A stretch of 12,397 nucleotides of DNA from Bacteroidia bacterium. Lineage in GTDB: Bacteria; Bacteroidota; Bacteroidia; Bacteroidales; Azobacteroidaceae. Shown in pieces: positions 9,941 to 12,397 of the stretch; within the stretch, counting starts at the first letter, position 1; the number at the start of each line of letters is the position of its first letter. Position numbers and translations under genes: made by a program. The stretch lies in contig BNTT01000082.1 of NCBI GenBank assembly GCA_025996815.1, positions 1-12,397 of the forward strand, written 5' to 3'. The notes beneath the pieces were generated by a model, which worked only from the letters and a program-made list of their open reading frames with translations, did no database searches and was not told the origin of the DNA.

Positions 9941-10891
9941 CTATTGTGTTTGTTTCACCATCTGAATGCTGCCGTCGGCATTGTAATACAATTTATCCAC
10001 ACAAATTGAGCGCAACCAGTCGTTGAATGCTCCGTTTGCTTTCGAGAGGTTGCTGTTGTGGTAGAATGAATACCATTGACCTTTGTATTCCACTATTGAG
10101 CCGTGATTGGTGTAGCTGTCGGTGGGTTCCATGTAGATGCCCATCGACTTCCACGGACCTAAGGGGCTGTTGCCGATGGCGTAGCGCATTCGGTTGTCGC
10201 CTGCTACGCCGTCTTTCCAGTTGTCATCGTGGTTGTCGGAATAAGACAGGTAGTATTTTCCGTTGTATTTGTGCACCCAGGTGGCTTCGTGGAAATCTTC
10301 CAAGCCTTCCATTTTTTGCAATTTGCCATCTAATTCAATCATATTGTCTTTGAGTTTGCCGCCAAAACTTGTGCCGCCGCCACCTTGATAGATGTAGGCT
10401 TGTCCGTCGTCATCCACAAACACGCACGGGTCGATGTGCGGCTCCATGCCTTCGATGTAGCCGACAACGGTAAAGTCTTTTGCCGGATGCTTGCTGGTTG
10501 CAACGCCGATTTTCCACGAACTGTTCCACTCGGAATCGCTGGGATGCGGAAAATAAAAGTAATACGTTCCGTTTTTGTACGCGCAATCGGGAGCCCACAT
10601 AAAGCCGCCCTCCGGTCGTCCCCACGGCACTTGCGTGGAGCGCAAAATCTCGCCGTGGTCTGTCCAGGTTACCATATCATCGGTAGAAAACACGTGATAC
10701 TGGTCCATCAAATCGCAACCACGCGGCGGGGCGATGTCGTGAGAGGCGTACACATAGAGGCGACCGTCTGCCCAAACGTGCGCCGAGGGGTCGGCGGTGT
10801 ACATGTGTTTGATGAATGGGTTGGAGGCTTGTGCCCCCGTGAGCGTTAGCAAAGAGATTGCTAAACTGCCAAATAATTTTTTTGTTGTCAT
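9941..10891 (-). CDS. Secreted single-domain GH43 glycosidase (arabinofuranosidase/xylosidase type)
   Basis: A 316-residue enzyme that by family hydrolyses alpha-L-arabinofuranosides or beta-xylosides with inversion. Residues 1-22 are a signal peptide (LFGSLAISLLTLTGAQA), so it acts in the periplasm or outside the cell. The five-bladed propeller catalytic triad is visible: base D34 in YTADPSAHVW, pKa-modulating D154 in PHIDPCVFVDDDG, and acid E202 in FHEATWVHKYNGKYYLSYS. No accessory binding module follows the propeller, and the length fits a bare GH43 domain. The ATG lies 10 bp after the stop of the upstream GH43-F5/8C gene, so the two are almost certainly one operon with paired activities. 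Exact substrate and subfamily cannot be fixed by eye. Confidence 0.92.
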   Translation of the reverse strand: MTTKKLFGSLAISLLTLTGAQASNPFIKHMYTADPSAHVWADGRLYVYASHDIAPPRGCDLMDQYHVFSTDDMVTWTDHGEILRSTQVPWGRPEGGFMWAPDCAYKNGTYYFYFPHPSDSEWNSSWKIGVATSKHPAKDFTVVGYIEGMEPHIDPCVFVDDDGQAYIYQGGGGTSFGGKLKDNMIELDGKLQKMEGLEDFHEATWVHKYNGKYYLSYSDNHDDNWKDGVAGDNRMRYAIGNSPLGPWKSMGIYMEPTDSYTNHGSIVEYKGQWYSFYHNSNLSKANGAFNDWLRSICVDKLYYNADGSIQMVKQTQ

Positions 10892-10901
10892 AATGATGTT
10901 T

Positions 10902-12397
10902 TTATTTTATGTTATTTTTTATTCCATTTTCATTAAAAGCCTCAACAGTAAAAGAATAATCACTGTCGGCGTTAAACCAACCGCCTTCATATCGATTGTC
11001 GTGCACCATGATAGCATTTAATAACTGACCGGATTTATCTGTAACGTTGATAATGTATCCGTCAGCATGTTTTTGTCTATCCCACGCGATGGAAAATCTT
11101 CTCGTATCATCCGGATTGCGTTTGACGTTTATGCCTGTAACCGGTTTTGGCAAATCGCCTTTCCCGTTTCCGAACACACGAAAACCGTAGAGTGAAAATT
11201 TCCCCGGCAATTCTTTCGCATTGGTAATTCGCAAATAACGGGCTTTGACGGCTTTTGTCAATACAATCAATTCATGAACGGCATCTTTCGTGTTGTGCGT
11301 TTTATCAACAATTGTTCTCCATTTTTCACCATCATCGGACGCTTCGATTTTATATTGATAGGCAAACAGCGGATGCGGTGCCCGAATTGTAAAATCCTCA
11401 TCAGCAAAATTAACTTGAATCGCACGTATTTCCTGTTTCTTTTTCAAATCCACCTGCAACCATTCCCCGGGATGTCCTGTCTGCGCCGACCACCAGTTTT
11501 CTACCTGCTCGTTGACTGTGTATGAGGGCAAAAATCCCAATTGGAAAGACGATGCCAAGACCGGTTTGTCGTAGGAAAGCAAGTTCCATCCGGTGGAGAG
11601 GTCATTTTTTTCAAAGTCTGTTTTTTTGTTTGGAACAGTGAATGGATAATCCGTCCAAACAGTATGCTCCCTGAATATACCGTCTTTGGTAATATAAACA
11701 GGGAAAAGCCCCAAACGCCTTTCAAACATGTGACGCTGAGATATTTTCATAGTGGCTACATGCCAATAGTTGCCGTATTTGTCCTGAAAGGTATGTCCGT
11801 GACCGGCACCGCCAATAAAGCCGCCGGGTTTGAAAGAAAACGGACTGTTTTCCAGATATGTAAACGGGCCTAATGGATTGTCGCTCACATACATACCATC
11901 GGCATAGACGCGAACTTGCGTACCGGGGGCGGCATATTGCAAGTAGTATTTGCCATTGTATTTGAGCATTGCGGGACCTTCGTTCCAGCCGGATTTGTTC
12001 TTTTCATTCTTTTCGCCCGGCACTTCCCAGCCGTATTTCGTGTGATTATGCAAAATCAATGTTTTGGGCACACCAACAGGGGCAAAACCATCTAACGGAT
12101 TGACTTCTACGCCCATAATCGGGTCTTTATCCGAGCAGCCCCAATAGAGATATACTTTGCCGTCTGCGTCCTGAAAGAAGGCGGGGTCGGTTACGCCCAA
12201 ATTGAATTTAGTGGGGATTTGTTCCCACTCATCGCTGTCGGGGTGTGCCGTGCGATAGATTTTCGTTCCCGAAGCAATGTAATAGAGCATATCATCGCGC
12301 ACCAAAATACTTGGAGCATAAGCCTCAAGTTCGGCAATGGTGGTGCAAGGGATGAATGCCCAATGAGCCAAGTCAGTAGAACTCCAATACCCCCCGG
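10902..12397 (-). CDS. GH43 glycosidase with F5/8 type C (CBM32-like) and Fn3 domains (partial, N-terminus beyond right edge)
   Basis: The frame is open to the window edge. A TTG at 12371-12369 is not the real start, because the residues before it read GYWSSTDLAHWAFI across it, a typical GH43 segment. Signal peptide and catalytic base Asp are therefore outside the window. Present are the pKa-modulating Asp (12188-12186) in GVTDPAFFQDADGKVYLYWG and the acid Glu (11981-11979) in WNEGPAMLKYNGKYYLQY. After the propeller comes an F5/8C domain (about 11570-11145, motifs WLQVDLKKKQEIRAIQV and ARYLRI), usually a sugar-binding module, then a C-terminal Fn3-like domain (about 11145-10910; VTGINVKRN, YSFTVEAFNENG). 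It precedes the second GH43 gene by 10 bp. Expected role: the larger, glycan-docking partner in arabinose/xylose side-chain removal. Confidence 0.92.
   Translation of the reverse strand, partial: GGYWSSTDLAHWAFIPCTTIAELEAYAPSILVRDDMLYYIASGTKIYRTAHPDSDEWEQIPTKFNLGVTDPAFFQDADGKVYLYWGCSDKDPIMGVEVNPLDGFAPVGVPKTLILHNHTKYGWEVPGEKNEKNKSGWNEGPAMLKYNGKYYLQYAAPGTQVRVYADGMYVSDNPLGPFTYLENSPFSFKPGGFIGGAGHGHTFQDKYGNYWHVATMKISQRHMFERRLGLFPVYITKDGIFREHTVWTDYPFTVPNKKTDFEKNDLSTGWNLLSYDKPVLASSFQLGFLPSYTVNEQVENWWSAQTGHPGEWLQVDLKKKQEIRAIQVNFADEDFTIRAPHPLFAYQYKIEASDDGEKWRTIVDKTHNTKDAVHELIVLTKAVKARYLRITNAKELPGKFSLYGFRVFGNGKGDLPKPVTGINVKRNPDDTRRFSIAWDRQKHADGYIINVTDKSGQLLNAIMVHDNRYEGGWFNADSDYSFTVEAFNENGIKNNIK

Noticed and set aside
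6385..9966. Short shared strings near the islet borders (gatggtga in inverted orientation; tttgttt directly) as possible attachment sites
   Set aside because: Only 7-8 bases long, low complexity or inside the GH43 coding end, so chance matches are expected.
10385..10849. A 154-codon plus-strand frame over the GH43 gene
   Set aside because: It is the antisense shadow of a GH43 gene with an intact catalytic triad; no independent signal supports it.

Overview
The window looks like Bacteroidota DNA, probably order Bacteroidales. The reasons are the secreted glycoside hydrolases typical of fibre and host-glycan degraders, two copies of the TAnnTTTG -7 promoter element (both as TATCTTTGCA), A/T-rich translation starts without clear Shine-Dalgarno sequences, and a one-component membrane regulator of a type common in that group. 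No rRNA, tRNA, CRISPR array or complete insertion sequence was found. No gene-free stretch is longer than about 145 bases.

Layout. At the left edge (1-86, minus) is the 5' end of a gene leaving the window, possibly a transposase. The plus strand then carries a secreted GH95 alpha-L-fucosidase-type hydrolase (144-2648), followed by a separate promoter (2685-2692) and a two-gene unit: an exported Gfo/Idh/MocA oxidoreductase (2713-3819) overlapping by 4 bp a transmembrane transcriptional regulator (3816-6374). The regulator has a ConA-like/Kelch-like periplasmic part, one membrane helix and a cytoplasmic winged-helix domain. Converging on it from the minus strand is an AT-rich gene pair: a large ABC-type ATPase (7338-9830) followed 1 bp later by an HNH nuclease (6398-7336). 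Upstream of the pair, on the same strand, are a secreted single-domain GH43 enzyme (9941-10891) and a GH43-F5/8C-Fn3 enzyme (10902 to the right edge, N-terminus cut off).

How it fits together. The outer genes look like a small carbohydrate-use locus without SusC/SusD inside the window. GH95 would remove fucose (or L-galactose) and the two GH43 enzymes arabinose or xylose, which suggests a plant cell-wall polysaccharide or a fucosylated glycan as substrate. The exported oxidoreductase and the membrane regulator may modify and sense the products. The ATPase-HNH pair has nothing to do with glycans. It resembles the Septu (PtuA-PtuB) anti-phage module, but its ATPase is unusually large. Its low GC and its position between two converging carbohydrate operons suggest horizontal acquisition. 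A 13-bp-stem inverted repeat sits directly on the pair's candidate promoter and is the most notable non-coding signal.
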